NCBI RefSeq assembly: GCF_000497445.1
Contig: NZ_CM002285.1
Coordinates: forward strand, 987,802 to 1,051,801
Direction: 5' to 3'
Source of the DNA: Streptomyces roseochromogenus subsp. oscitans DS 12.976
GTDB taxonomy: Bacteria > Actinomycetota > Actinomycetes > Streptomycetales > Streptomycetaceae
Length of the DNA: 64,000 nt
Made by a program: the position numbers and the translations under genes. The notes under the pieces were generated by a model, which had not been told where the DNA came from, made no database searches, and saw only the letters and a program-made list of their open reading frames with translations. Of this stretch, positions 8,354 through 17,991 are shown in pieces; the first letter of the stretch is position 1, and each line of letters starts with the position of its first letter.

Positions 8354-8686
8354 GGGCGGAGATCACCCGGTGCGTCCTGGACTCGCTGGCCCTGGCCCAC
8401 CGGCGGGCCGTCGAGGACGCGCAGCGGCTGGCCGACCGTCCGTCCGGTGGACGTGGTGTACGTCGTCGGGGGCGGCACCCGTAACGCGCTGCTGTGCCAA
8501 CTCACCGCCGACGCGTGCGGGCTGCCCGTGGTGGCAGGTGCGACGGAGGCCGCGGCCCTCGGCAACGCCCTGCTCCAGGCCCGTACCCACGGGCTGGTCG
8601 GCGGGCGGCCGAGGCGCGGATCGCCAGGCGGTAGCGGCGGTCTCCCCTCACCGGTGTCCGCCGACTACCCTGCACTCGTCCGATGA
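8339..8686 (+). pseudogene. Rhamnulokinase-like C-terminal remnant, frameshifted
   Basis: The frame through 8347 gives VTRAEITRCVLDSLALAHRRAVEDAQRLADR; after one indel near 8440, a second frame gives VDVVYVVGGGTRNALLCQLTADACGLPVVAGATEAAALGNALLQA. Together they are the last domain of a FGGY sugar kinase, with the VVGGG and GATEAAALGNAL motifs as in L-rhamnulokinase. The ATP/substrate N-terminal domain is missing. It lies immediately upstream of lutA, so rhamnose catabolism, which yields lactaldehyde and lactate, may once have been linked to lactate oxidation here. Confidence 0.68.
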
Positions 8687-8705
8687 CCGATTCCGAGGAG
8701 CCGCG

Positions 8706-9461
8706 ATGCGTGTCGCCCTGTTCCTGACCTGTGTCAACGACACGCTCTATCCGGACACCGGCCGTGCCGTGGTGAAACTGCTGACCAGACTGGGTGTCGA
8801 CGTCGACTTCCCGCTGGGCCAGAGTTGCTGCGGGCAGGCGCACTACAACACCGGGTACCGGCACGGAGCCGAGCCACTGGCACGGCACTTCTCCGATGTC
8901 TTCGGCGGCTATGAGGCGATCGTGACCCCGTCCGCGTCCTGCGGGGCGATGGTGCGGGAGCTGTATCCACGGATGGGTGACCGGGCGCGTGCCGAGGGGC
9001 GCGGGGACTCGCTGGCCCGGACGCTGGCGCCGGTGGTCCCGAAGACGTACGAGCTGACGGAGTTCCTGGTCGACGTGCTCGGGGTGACGGACGTCGGCGC
9101 CTCTTACCCGCACAAGGTCACCTACCATCCGACCTGTCACGGCCTGCGCTCCCTGGGCCTGGGCGACCGTCCGCGCCGCCTGCTCCAGGCGGTCAAGGGT
9201 CTGGAGCTGGTCGAGCTGCCGGGTGCCGAGGAGTGCTGTGGGTTCGGGGGAACGTTCGCGGTGAAGAACGCGGAGGTGTCGGCGGCGATGGGCGCGGACA
9301 AAGTGCGCAGTGCCGAGTCGACGGGCGCTCAGGTGCTGTGCGCGGCCGACAACTCGTGTCTGATGCACCTCGGCGGCACGATGAGCCGGCTGCGCACCGC
9401 CATGCGGCCGGTGCACATCGCGGAGATCCTGGCGAGCACCGAGGAGGAACCGGCGGCATGA
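8706..9461 (+). CDS. lutA: L-lactate utilization protein LutA (Fe-S oxidoreductase)
   Basis: A 251-residue protein with two cysteine-rich CCG domains (GQSCCGQAHYNTGY and EECCGFGGTFAVKN, plus the CxxT-type CVNDTLYP start), the layout of LutA/YkgE. With LutB and LutC it forms the iron-sulfur L-lactate dehydrogenase complex, which oxidises L-lactate to pyruvate in the cytoplasm. ATG 8706 follows GAGGAG closely. The stop overlaps the lutB start by ATGA, so the genes are translationally coupled. Confidence 0.9.
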   Translation: MRVALFLTCVNDTLYPDTGRAVVKLLTRLGVDVDFPLGQSCCGQAHYNTGYRHGAEPLARHFSDVFGGYEAIVTPSASCGAMVRELYPRMGDRARAEGRGDSLARTLAPVVPKTYELTEFLVDVLGVTDVGASYPHKVTYHPTCHGLRSLGLGDRPRRLLQAVKGLELVELPGAEECCGFGGTFAVKNAEVSAAMGADKVRSAESTGAQVLCAADNSCLMHLGGTMSRLRTAMRPVHIAEILASTEEEPAA

Positions 9462-10936
9462 GCGGAACGTTCGTCGGCATGCCGGCCTTTCCCAAGGCCG
9501 CTCGCGATGCCGTACGCAATCCCACCCTGCGCGGCAATCTGCGGCACGCCACGCACACCATCCGCGCCAAACGAGCCCGCGCGGTGGCCGAGTTGGACGA
9601 CTGGTCGGCGCTGCGCGAGGCGGGCCGCCGGATCAAGGACCACACGCTGCGCCATCTCGACCGCTATCTGCTGCAGTTGGAGGAGTCGGTCACGGCGGCG
9701 GGCGGTACGGTCCACTGGGCCGCCGACGCGGACGACGCCAACCGCATCGTCACTCAACTCGTCAAGGAAACCGGCGAGTCGGAGGTCGTCAAGGTCAAGT
9801 CGATGGCCACGCAGGAGATCGGGCTCAACGAAGCCCTTCTCGAAGCGGGCATCCGCGCCTACGAGACCGACCTCGCCGAGCTGATCGTGCAGTTGGGCAA
9901 GGACCGGCCCTCGCACATCCTGGTGCCGGCGATCCATCGCAACAGGGGTGAGATCCGGGACATCTTCCGGGCGGAGATGGGCGAGTGGGGCCGTCCCGCT
10001 CCCGAGGGCCTCACCGACACGCCCGCTGAACTCGCCGAGGCCGCGCGGCTGCACCTGCGGGAGAAGTTCCTGCGGGCCAAGGTCGGCATCTCCGGCGCCA
10101 ACTTCATGGTCGCCGAGACCGGCACGCTGGTGGTGGTGGAGTCCGAGGGCAACGGCCGGATGTGCCTGACCCTGCCGGAGACACTGATCTCGGTCGTGGG
10201 CATCGAGAAGGTGGTGCCGGCCTGGCGGGACCTGGAGGTCTTCCTCCAAACGCTCCCCCGCTCCTCCACCGCCGAACGCATGAACCCGTACACGAGCACG
10301 TGGACCGGGACGACGGACGACGACGGGCCGCGGACCTTCCATCTGGTGCTGCTCGACAACGGCCGCACCGACACCCTCGCCGACCAGGTCGGCCGCCAGG
10401 CCCTGCGCTGCATCCGCTGCTCGGCCTGCCTCAACGTCTGTCCCGTCTACGAGCGGGCCGGCGGGCACGCCTACGGCTCGGTCTACCCGGGCCCGATCGG
10501 CGCGATCCTCAGCCCCCAACTCCGGGGCACGGCAGGCGAGATCGACGCCTCACTGCCGTACGCGTCGAGTCTGTGCGGCGCCTGCTACGAGGTGTGCCCG
10601 GTCGCCATCGACATCCCCGAGGTGCTGGTGCATCTGCGCGAGCGGGTCGTGGAGGGCGGTCCCGCGGTGCGGCAGGGCAACAAGGTGATGCTGAAGCCGG
10701 CCAAGGGCCACGCGGCCGAGCGGGCGGCCATGCGCGCGGCACGCTGGGCCTTCACCCACCCCGGCGCCCTGCGCACCGGCCAGCGCCTCGCCTCCCGCAC
10801 CCGCCGCCTCCACCCCCGTACCCTGCCCGGCCCGGGCAAGGCGTGGAGCGGCACCAGGGACCTGCCGCCCCTACCGGCGGAACCCTTCCGGGACTGGTGG
10901 CAGCGCACCCGCGGTGGAAAGGGCGACGCCAAGTGA
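9458..10936 (+). CDS. lutB: L-lactate utilization protein LutB (Fe-S protein)
   Basis: A 492-residue protein. The N-terminal LUD domain (LVKETGESEVVKVKSMATQEIGLNEAL...AETGTLVVVESEGNGRM) is followed by two ferredoxin-like cysteine clusters, CIRCSACLNVCPVY and CGACYEVCPVAIDIPE, which bind [4Fe-4S] centres and pass electrons within the LutABC complex. The end carries a basic C-terminal tail. It starts at the ATGA overlap with lutA and ends in a GTGA overlap with lutC, so the three form one operon. Confidence 0.92.
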   Translation: MSGTFVGMPAFPKAARDAVRNPTLRGNLRHATHTIRAKRARAVAELDDWSALREAGRRIKDHTLRHLDRYLLQLEESVTAAGGTVHWAADADDANRIVTQLVKETGESEVVKVKSMATQEIGLNEALLEAGIRAYETDLAELIVQLGKDRPSHILVPAIHRNRGEIRDIFRAEMGEWGRPAPEGLTDTPAELAEAARLHLREKFLRAKVGISGANFMVAETGTLVVVESEGNGRMCLTLPETLISVVGIEKVVPAWRDLEVFLQTLPRSSTAERMNPYTSTWTGTTDDDGPRTFHLVLLDNGRTDTLADQVGRQALRCIRCSACLNVCPVYERAGGHAYGSVYPGPIGAILSPQLRGTAGEIDASLPYASSLCGACYEVCPVAIDIPEVLVHLRERVVEGGPAVRQGNKVMLKPAKGHAAERAAMRAARWAFTHPGALRTGQRLASRTRRLHPRTLPGPGKAWSGTRDLPPLPAEPFRDWWQRTRGGKGDAK

Positions 10937-11586
10937 GCAGCCAAATGAGCAGCAGGGACAGGGTCCTGGGCCGGGTGGGGCGGGCGCTCGCCGACGTGAC
11001 ACCGGACGAGAGGCCGTACGAGGAGGCCGTCGGCCGGGACTATCTGCGTGAACACGGTCACCGCACGACCGAGCAGACGGTGGAGCTGCTGGCCGAGAAC
11101 CTGGCGGACTACCGGGCGATCGTGCACCGCAGTGACGCCGAGGAGATGCCGTATCTCGTCATGCGGCTGCTGGCCGCGCACGGCTCGCGGGAGGTGCTGG
11201 TGCCGCCCGGGCTGCCGCCGGAGTGGATGTCCGCCGCGGACCCGGTGCGGATCCACGACCGGGCGGTGAGCACGCCGCAACGGCTGGACCAGGTGGACAG
11301 CGTGGTGACCGGGTGTGCCGTGGCGATCGCCGAGACCGGCACGATCGTGCTGGACGGCTCCCCCGACCAGGGCCGGCGCCGTATCTCACTCATCCCCGAC
11401 CATCACATCTGTGTCGTCCGCGTCCCGGACCAGGTGGTCTCCTCGGTCCCCCAGGCCCTCGAACGCCTCGACCCGGCCCGCCCGTTGACCTGGATCTCGG
11501 GCCCGTCGGCCACCAGCGACATCGAACTGGACCGGGTGGAGGGCGTGCACGGCCCGCGGAAGCTGGAAGTGATCCTGCTCGGCTGA
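10933..11586 (+). CDS. lutC: L-lactate utilization protein LutC
   Basis: A 217-residue LUD-domain protein (VVTGCAVAIAETGTIVLDGSPDQGRRRISLIPDHHICVV...GPSATSDIELDRVEGVHGPR), the third component of the LutABC L-lactate oxidation complex. The GTG at 10933 shares bases with the lutB stop; an ATG four codons later is possible but loses the coupling. No GntR/LutR regulator lies beside it in the window. Confidence 0.9.
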   Translation: MSSQMSSRDRVLGRVGRALADVTPDERPYEEAVGRDYLREHGHRTTEQTVELLAENLADYRAIVHRSDAEEMPYLVMRLLAAHGSREVLVPPGLPPEWMSAADPVRIHDRAVSTPQRLDQVDSVVTGCAVAIAETGTIVLDGSPDQGRRRISLIPDHHICVVRVPDQVVSSVPQALERLDPARPLTWISGPSATSDIELDRVEGVHGPRKLEVILLG

Positions 11587-11871
11587 CGGACCGTGCCGTG
11601 CGCCGCTGTGTCACTGTGTCGAGCAGGCCGGGAAAGGCCTGGTCCGTCTCGGCGCGGCGCAGCGCGTACATCCGCGAGGTGCCGACGTAGCACTGCCGGA
11701 TCAGCCCGGCCTCGCGCGGCACCTTGAAGTGGTGCGTGGCCGTCGACTTGCTGACCGCCATGCCGAGTCCCCCGCAGGGGACGTACCCGGCGCTCGCGTC
11801 GAGCTGCCCGACGGTGCTCCGGCGCACCGAGTCGACGAGGGCCTCCAGCACCTGCTGGAGGCCGAATTCGG
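11390..11871 (-). pseudogene. ArsR-type regulator remnant, 5' truncated and without its own stop
   Basis: The minus frame from about 11871 reads VLEALVDSVRRSTVGQLDAS, then SKSTATHHFKVPREAGLIRQCYVGTSRMYALRRAETDQAFPGLLDTV, a typical ArsR winged-helix domain. There is no start codon with leader sequence at the 5' side, where the frame runs into the oppositely oriented oxidoreductase remnant. At the 3' side the frame reads through into sequence antisense to lutC. Both breaks indicate deletion. Confidence 0.65.
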
Positions 11872-12671
11872 GGACGGTTCCGCGAGACCGGCGGGCCCGA
11901 GGTGCTGCGGCTGGAGCAGCTGGATCCGGGCGAGCCGGGTCCCGGGGAGGTGCTGCTGCGGATCGAGGTGATCGGGATCAACCGGGCCGGGGCCCTGTTC
12001 CGCCGGGACAGCTGCGTCGAGCCGGTCAAGCACCTGCCGGCCCGGCCCCGCAACGAGGCCTCCGGAGTGGTGGAGGCCGTCGGGCCGGGGGTGAGCGGAT
12101 TCGCGGCGGGCCAGGCGGTGAGCGTCGTACCGAACTTCTCCCACAACGACTACGGCGTGTACGCCGAGCGGGCGCTCGTGCCGGTGTCCGCGCTCGTACC
12201 CAGGCCGGACGGGGTGGACGCGGTGACCGGCGCCGCCGTGTGGATGCCGCATCTCACCGCGTACGGGGCGATGGTGAAGATCGGCGGCATGCGGCCGGAG
12301 ACGTCGCGGTCGTGAACGCGGCGTCCAGCAGCGCCGGGCCGGCCGCCCTGCGGACGGCCAAGCGGGAGCGGCTGTCGGCCGCGGGCGCGGCGGAGGTGAT
12401 CGTCTCCGCCGAGGAGGACGTGGCCGGGCGGGTGCGGGAGCTGACCGGTGGGCGCGGGGCCGAGTTCGTCTTCGACGCCGTGGCCGGGCCGGGCGTACGG
12501 GAGCCGGCCCGGGCGGTGGCGGCCGACGGGACGCTGTTCCTGAGGGGCGCGCAGAGCGGGCAGCCCACGCCGTATCCCTGGTTCGAACTGGACATGCCGG
12601 CGCTGAACATGCGGACATTCACCATGCTGGAGATCACCCGCGATCCCGAACGGATGCGGCGCGCCCGGTGA
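11872..12671 (+). pseudogene. Zinc-type alcohol dehydrogenase / quinone oxidoreductase, frameshifted and truncated
   Basis: FRETGGPEVLRLEQLDPGEPGPGEVLLRIEVIGINRAG opens an MDR-superfamily oxidoreductase that continues to WMPHLTAYGAMVKIG. A frameshift near 12300 is followed in another frame by GDVAVVNAASSSAGPAALRTAKR, the Rossmann segment, and then ELDMPALNMRTFTMLEITRDPERMRRAR and a stop. The N-terminal start and the last 60 or so residues are missing. It is divergent from the ArsR remnant; intact versions of this ArsR/oxidoreductase pairing would be separated by a promoter, which is deleted here. Confidence 0.7.
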
Positions 12672-12673
12672 CC

Positions 12674-13729
12674 TCACCCCGTCGGGGCGGATGTCTCGCG
12701 GCTGAGGAAGCTGAAGGCGGCCGGGTACAGGCGTGTCCATGTGTTGTAGTTGTGGCCGCCCGTGGGCAGCACCAAGGTCTGGGTCCGGACCGGGGTGCCG
12801 GCCGCGGCCTGGGCGAACTGCTCGATGTAGTGCGGCGGGCTGAGCCGGTCCTGGGCGGACGTGGCCAGGAACAGGCCGACCGGTGCGGTGGTGTGCCGCA
12901 CCATGTACGTGGGGCTGGTGCGCTTGCGGACCTCCGGGTCGCCGATCACGCCCTGATCGCCGGTGAGCGGATCGGGATCCAGTGCGGCGCCGGCCGCGAA
13001 GACCTTCGGATAGGCCAGCGGGAGCCGGGCCGCGCAGAAGCCTCCGGTGGAGAAACCCATCACGCCCCAGCCCTTGGCTCCGCTCAGGGTGCGGAACTTC
13101 TTGCTGATCAGCTCCGGTACGTCGACGGCCATCCAGGTGGCCACCTTCCGGTTGCGTGCGTCGGTGCAGTCGGTGTCGATGCCGCCCGGGTCGACCGTGG
13201 GCATGGCCAGGATGAAGGGATGGCTGACGCGCGCGTTCATGAGCCGCTCGAAGTCCCCGGGCATGTTGCCGTGCTCCAGCCAGGAGGCGGGGCCTCCGGG
13301 GACGCCGTGCAGGAGCAGCACCACCGGGAAGCGGGTGTGGCGGTAGCGCGCCTCGTTGTACTGCGGCGGCGTCCAGACGACGACCTGACCGGACAGGGCC
13401 GAATGCCGGCCGCGGAAGTACGTGTCCAGCAGCCCTGTCTCGGTGTGGTTGAACTTGGCGCGGTCCGCCGGGGGCCCGGGCATCGCCACGGCGGCGTTGT
13501 TGCGGCCGAGGAGGTCGTCCCAGGAGGCGTAGAGACCGTAGTCGTTGTTGATCCAGGTCGCGACCACCGAGATGGCGGTGAGCTGGCACAGGCCGATCAT
13601 CACGAACCGCAGCAGCCAGCGTACCGGCCGGGGTCCCCTGACCAACGACCACAGCACCATCGTCCCGATCACGCACACTGCCGTGGCCACGATCAGCAGG
13701 ACGAAAAACGTCGTTCCCGTCAAGCTCAA
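12674..13729 (-). CDS. Membrane-anchored esterase (antigen 85/PF00756 type)
   Basis: A 351-residue protein with two N-terminal hydrophobic helices (about residues 7-29 and 38-60) that anchor an extracytoplasmic esterase domain. The domain has VVLLLHGVPGG, a DTDCTD segment and the nucleophile elbow GFSTGG (Ser227), with GGHNYNTW near the end supplying the probable catalytic His. This is the putative-esterase family that includes mycolyltransferase-like proteins. In a streptomycete, which lacks mycolic acids, the acceptor is unknown. The ATG at 13727-13729 is used. It is not in an operon. Confidence 0.82.
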   Translation of the reverse strand: MSLTGTTFFVLLIVATAVCVIGTMVLWSLVRGPRPVRWLLRFVMIGLCQLTAISVVATWINNDYGLYASWDDLLGRNNAAVAMPGPPADRAKFNHTETGLLDTYFRGRHSALSGQVVVWTPPQYNEARYRHTRFPVVLLLHGVPGGPASWLEHGNMPGDFERLMNARVSHPFILAMPTVDPGGIDTDCTDARNRKVATWMAVDVPELISKKFRTLSGAKGWGVMGFSTGGFCAARLPLAYPKVFAAGAALDPDPLTGDQGVIGDPEVRKRTSPTYMVRHTTAPVGLFLATSAQDRLSPPHYIEQFAQAAAGTPVRTQTLVLPTGGHNYNTWTRLYPAAFSFLSRETSAPTG

Positions 13730-14093
13730 GGGTCAACCTCCGGCAAGTCCGTGATGAGTGATGATGTCTGGTTCCCACGGAATCACAGTCAGGCGTGTTG
13801 ATCCAAGCCGGTTCCGGCCATGGCCCCTCGTTCCCCCACGTTCCCCCTCGCTCCAGTTGGTTCCACTTGGTTCCACCTCGTCGCCGAGCGTGCTCCGCCA
13901 TGATGATGGTCAACCGGCTGATCGAGCCCACTTCCGGCCGGATCTTCGTCGAGGGTGAGGGCACCGCCGTCGTCGGCTCGGCTGGAAGCGGGCGAAGGCA
14001 CGGGCGCGGGCCGCCGAACTGCCGGATCTGGTGGGGCTCGACCCGATCACGTACGGGCCGCGCTACCCGGAGCAGCTGTCCGGCAGGCAGCGG

Positions 14094-14131
14094 CTGGGGG
14101 TGCCCCCAGGCCGTTCAGACACCGGGGGAGG
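14094..14131 (-). repeat. Short interspersed repeat, copy 1
   Basis: A 38-bp element beginning CTGGGGGTGCCCCCAGG and ending ACCGGGGGAGG interrupts the ATPase remnant between QLSGRQR and VGVARALAADPP; removing it restores the reading frame. Its reverse complement aligns with copy 2 (shared CCTCCC...CTGAACGG...GCCCCCAG), so the two copies are in opposite orientation. Confidence 0.6.
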
Positions 14132-14186
14132 GTCGGGGTGGCGCGGGCGCTCGCGGCGGATCCGCCGGTGTTGCTGATGGACGAGC

Positions 14187-14226
14187 CTCCCGCACTGCCC
14201 TGAACGGGCGCGGGAGGTGCCCCCAG
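14187..14226 (+). repeat. Short interspersed repeat, copy 2
   Basis: An element of about 40 bp (CCTCCCGCACTGCCCTGAAC through GGGAGGTGCCCCCAG) interrupts the same ATPase remnant inside the Walker B / D-loop (DEP...TVDP). It matches the reverse complements of copies 1 and 3, sharing the GGGCG-GGGAGGTGCCCCCAG half in particular. Confidence 0.62.
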
Positions 14227-14364
14227 GCACGGTCGACCCGTTGGTGCGCGAGCAGCTGCAGGACGAGTTCCTGCGGATGCGGGCCGCGGTGCGCAAGACC
14301 GTGCTGCTGGTCACGCACGACATCGAGGAGGCCGTCCGGCTCGGCGACCGAATCGCCGGGTCCA

Positions 14365-14956
14365 GCGTGGCATCCGTGGTCGTGGTCAGCACCATCTGGT
14401 CCTGCCCGTTCTGCACGGCCCGCTTGGCCTGGGTGGTGCCGACCCCCTTGGGGTCGACGCCGGTGACGTCGATGGCGTACACCCGCTTCAACCCCGGTTC
14501 GCAGTAAGGCCGTTGGACGCACTCGTCGCCCGCCGCGAGCCGTACCCTCAGCTTCGCGGCGCCGAGGTCGCTGAGGGTCTTGAGGTGGTGTGCGCGGGCG
14601 TAGGAGGCGGTGACGGCGAAGGCGTTCTGGTCGACGGCGCGGCCGGGCGGCAGGACGGTGAGCCCGCGGGGCGTGGCCGAGAGGCCGTACAGCGGCAGGA
14701 ACAGGGAGAACATCGCCAGGGACGGGATGGTGCAGAGGATCGTCGTCACGGCGAGGACCGGGCCGGCCGCCCAGCCCCAGCGGCGGGCCAGCACGGCGAG
14801 CGGCAGCGCGATGGCCAGGCCGACGAGGACCGACAGCGTGGTCAGCTGGAGGTGCTGGACGACCGCGTCGAGGACGATCTGCCGGCGGGTGGTCAGGTAG
14901 GCGCCGCAGATCCTCCCCCATGTTGCGCGCTGGCAGTCGTCCGGGGGCGCGGTCAC
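14365..14956 (-). pseudogene. Osmoprotectant permease N-terminus fused to substrate-binding protein fragment
   Basis: The minus frame from 14956 first encodes YLTTRRQIVLDAVVQHLQLTTLSVLVGLAIALPLAVLARRWGWAAGPVLAVTTILCTIPSLAMFSLFLPLYGL, the first transmembrane half of an OpuCB/YehW-type permease. Near residue 95 it switches to an OpuCC-type binding-protein fragment (DQNAFAVTASYARAHHLKTLSDLG...VQRPYCEPGLKRVYAIDVTGVDPKG) and stops making sense at about 14365. The two normally separate genes are therefore joined in frame by an internal deletion. It lies tail to tail with the ATPase remnant, whereas intact clusters have all genes on one strand. Confidence 0.72.
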
Positions 14957-15026
14957 GGTTTCATCGGACCGGCTGGGCGAGCGGGTCGGCGCGTTGTGCC
15001 GGCCCGTATGAGGGCCGGTGGGGGTG

Positions 15027-15599
15027 CTACCGCATCCCCGCCGCGTCCAGCAGCGCCGTCACCGTCGCCGTCGCCAGTCCGTCGCCGAGGTGCTCGACCT
15101 TCGCACCGGCCCGGGCGCTCGCGCCGTCGAAGACCAGCACGAGCTGGCGGGCGAGCAGCTCGGGGTCGCGGGCGCCACCGCGCTCGGCGTCGGCGCGGAA
15201 CCTCTCGGCCAGCCGGTCCTTGACCGCGCGGGCGACCACGCTCGCCGGATGCCGCGGGTCCTTCAGCTCCACCAGGACGGCCAGGTACGGGCATCCGTGG
15301 TAGTCGGCGGCCACGGAGGCCTGCTCCAGGCGCTCGAAGACGTACAGGATGCGCTCGCGCGGGGTCGCGGCCTCCGGGTCGGGGTGCGCGAGCTGGGCGT
15401 CGTACCGGGGGATGCGCCGCTCCAGGCTCGCGGCCAGCATCGCGTCCTTGCTCTCGAAGAACTGGTACATCGACCGCTTGGAGACGCCCGCCTCCCGGCA
15501 CAGCGCCTCGATGCCGACGCAGACGCCGTCGCGGTAGGAGAGCCGGGCCGCCGCGTCGAGCAGCCGGTCGCGCGGGGACACCTTGTCTGTGGAGGCCAT
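15027..15599 (-). CDS. TetR family regulator divergent from MoxR-VWA
   Basis: A 190-residue TetR protein: RDRLLDAAARLSYRDGVCVGIEALCREAGVSKRSMYQFFESKDAML forms the helix-turn-helix (residues about 9-55), followed by a TetR_C domain (FERLEQASVAADYHGCPYLAVLVELKDPRHPA). It is divergent from the moxR-like gene, with 155 bases between starts that include a perfect ACCGATCGGT palindrome (15634-15643). Autoregulation and control of the neighbour are inferred. The ATG at 15597-15599 is the only plausible start. Confidence 0.85.
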   Translation of the reverse strand: MASTDKVSPRDRLLDAAARLSYRDGVCVGIEALCREAGVSKRSMYQFFESKDAMLAASLERRIPRYDAQLAHPDPEAATPRERILYVFERLEQASVAADYHGCPYLAVLVELKDPRHPASVVARAVKDRLAERFRADAERGGARDPELLARQLVLVFDGASARAGAKVEHLGDGLATATVTALLDAAGMR

Positions 15600-15633
15600 G
15601 CAGCGAGGTTAACCGGAGCACGGACGAAAGGAA

Positions 15634-15643
15634 ACCGATCGGT
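15634..15643. promoter_or_regulatory. Palindrome in TetR/moxR intergenic region
   Basis: ACCGATCGGT is a perfect 10-bp dyad set in an A-rich stretch 35 bases upstream of the TetR start. Size and position suit a TetR operator, but it is the only evidence. Confidence 0.4.
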
Positions 15644-15754
15644 GTATATCGCTCGGCGTCCCGGCCGCTTCCGCCGGATCCACGTGACAGGGTCGCTGAA
15701 CAAGCGCTTAGATAGGAGAGACCGGACACCGCTCCCGACCCGCCGGAGGCCCCG

Positions 15755-16608
<854 letters not shown>

Positions 16609-16612
<4 letters not shown>

Positions 16613-17961
16613 CCGGTGTCGCCGAGCGGATCACCGGGCTGGTCGGGGCGCTGCGCGCGCACGGCGTGCGGATCGGCACCGGCGAGAGCGTGGACGCGGC
16701 CCGCGCGGTGGAGGCCCTGGGGCTCGCGGACCGGGAGCTGCTGCGCGAGGGGCTGGTCGCGACGCTGCTGCACGGCCAAGGGCAGCGGGCCGTGTTCGAC
16801 CCGGTCTTCGACCTGTACTTCCCGCGGGCGGTCGGCGGCCTGCAAGGCGCCGGCCCGGATCGCGACGAACTGCGCGACCGGCTGGCCCAGGCACTGGCCC
16901 TTAATGACCAGGCCCTGATGGACCAGTTGGCCGCCGAAGCCGTCGACGGCCTCGGCGGCTACAGCAGTTCACCGGGCTCGGACGGCTGGTCGGCGTACCA
17001 GACACTCGAACGACTGCGCCCGCAGACCCTGTTGGCCCGGGTGCGGGCGGATGTCCGGGGCCGGGACGGCAGCGGTACGGGCTTCGCGGACCGGTTGCTG
17101 GACGACGAGATCCGGCGCCGCATCGAGGAGTTCCGGCGGCTGGTCGGCGCGGAGGCGCGGCGCCGGGTCGCCGAGCGGCGCGGGCGGGACGAGATCGCCC
17201 GGCGCGGTGTCCTGCCGACCGCCGACCGGGTGGACTTCCTGTTCGCGGGCCGGGACCAACTGGCCGAGCTACGCCGGGCCGTTCAGCCGCTCGCGAGGAA
17301 GCTGGCCACCCGGCTGGCGGCGCGCCGGCGCCGGGCCGCGCGCGGCTCGGTCGATCTGCGGCGCACGCTGCGCTCCTCGCTGTCCACGGGCGGGGTTCCA
17401 ATGCGGCCGGTGCTGCGCCGGCGCCGCCCGGCCCGCCCCGAACTGGTGCTGCTCTGCGATGTGTCCGGCTCGGTGTCCGGCTTCTCGGACTTCACGATGC
17501 TGCTGGTGCAGGCGCTGCACGACCAGTTCAGCAAGATCCGCGTGTTCGCCTTCGTCAACCGGCTCGACGAGGTCACCGGCCTGCTCGACCACGGGCGCGC
17601 CGACCCCGACGGGCTCAGCGCCCGTATCCGCGCGGAGGCCACGCTCACCGGCTGGCACGGCAGCAGCGACTACGGTGTCGCCCTTGGCGAGTTCGCCGAG
17701 CGGTACGGCGATGCGGTCGGCGCGCGCACCACGGTGTTCGTCCTCGGGGACGCCCGGACGAACATGAGCGACCCGAACCTGGCCGCCGTACGCGAGGTCG
17801 CCCGGCGGGCCCGCCGGGTGTACTGGCTGAACCCGGAGTCGCGTCCCCAGTGGGGCACCGGCGACTCGGCCGCACCCGCCTACGCCGATCTGGTCGAGAT
17901 GCACGAGTGCCGTACGGCCCGTCAGCTCAGCGCGCTGATCACCCGCCTGCTGCCGGTGTGA
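16609..17961 (+). CDS. VWA domain protein (CoxE-like), MoxR partner
   Basis: A 450-residue protein. The N-terminal 230 residues form the helical VWA-accessory region (ITGLVGALRAHGVRIGTGESVDAARAVEALG...LYFPRAVGG), and the C-terminal VWA/CoxE domain contains LVLLCDVSGSVSGF with the DxSxS metal-ion-dependent adhesion site, then VFAFVNRLDEVT and FVLGDARTNMSDPN. This is the MoxR-CoxE pairing known from CO dehydrogenase maturation and related systems. No molybdenum enzyme lies in the window, so the client is unknown. GTG 16609 overlaps the moxR-like stop. Confidence 0.88.
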
Positions 17962-17991
17962 TCGACTGGTCCGGACGACCGCGATCCACCC

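Larger units (their letters stand above)
13900..14360 (+). pseudogene. Osmoprotectant ABC transporter ATPase (OpuCA/ProV-like) remnant
   Basis: The segments MMMVNRLIEPTSGRIFVEGEGTA, LVGLDPITYGPRYPEQLSG (signature motif), VGVARALAADPPVLLMDEP (Walker B) and TVDPLVREQLQDEFLRMRAAVRKTVLLVTHDIEEAVRLGDRIAG (switch His) are in order but in different frames. The Walker A region is missing. Two of the breaks coincide with 37-40-bp inserts of a short repeat family (14094-14131 and 14187-14226). The fragment ends abruptly at about 14360 against the inverted substrate-binding protein remnant. Confidence 0.75.
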
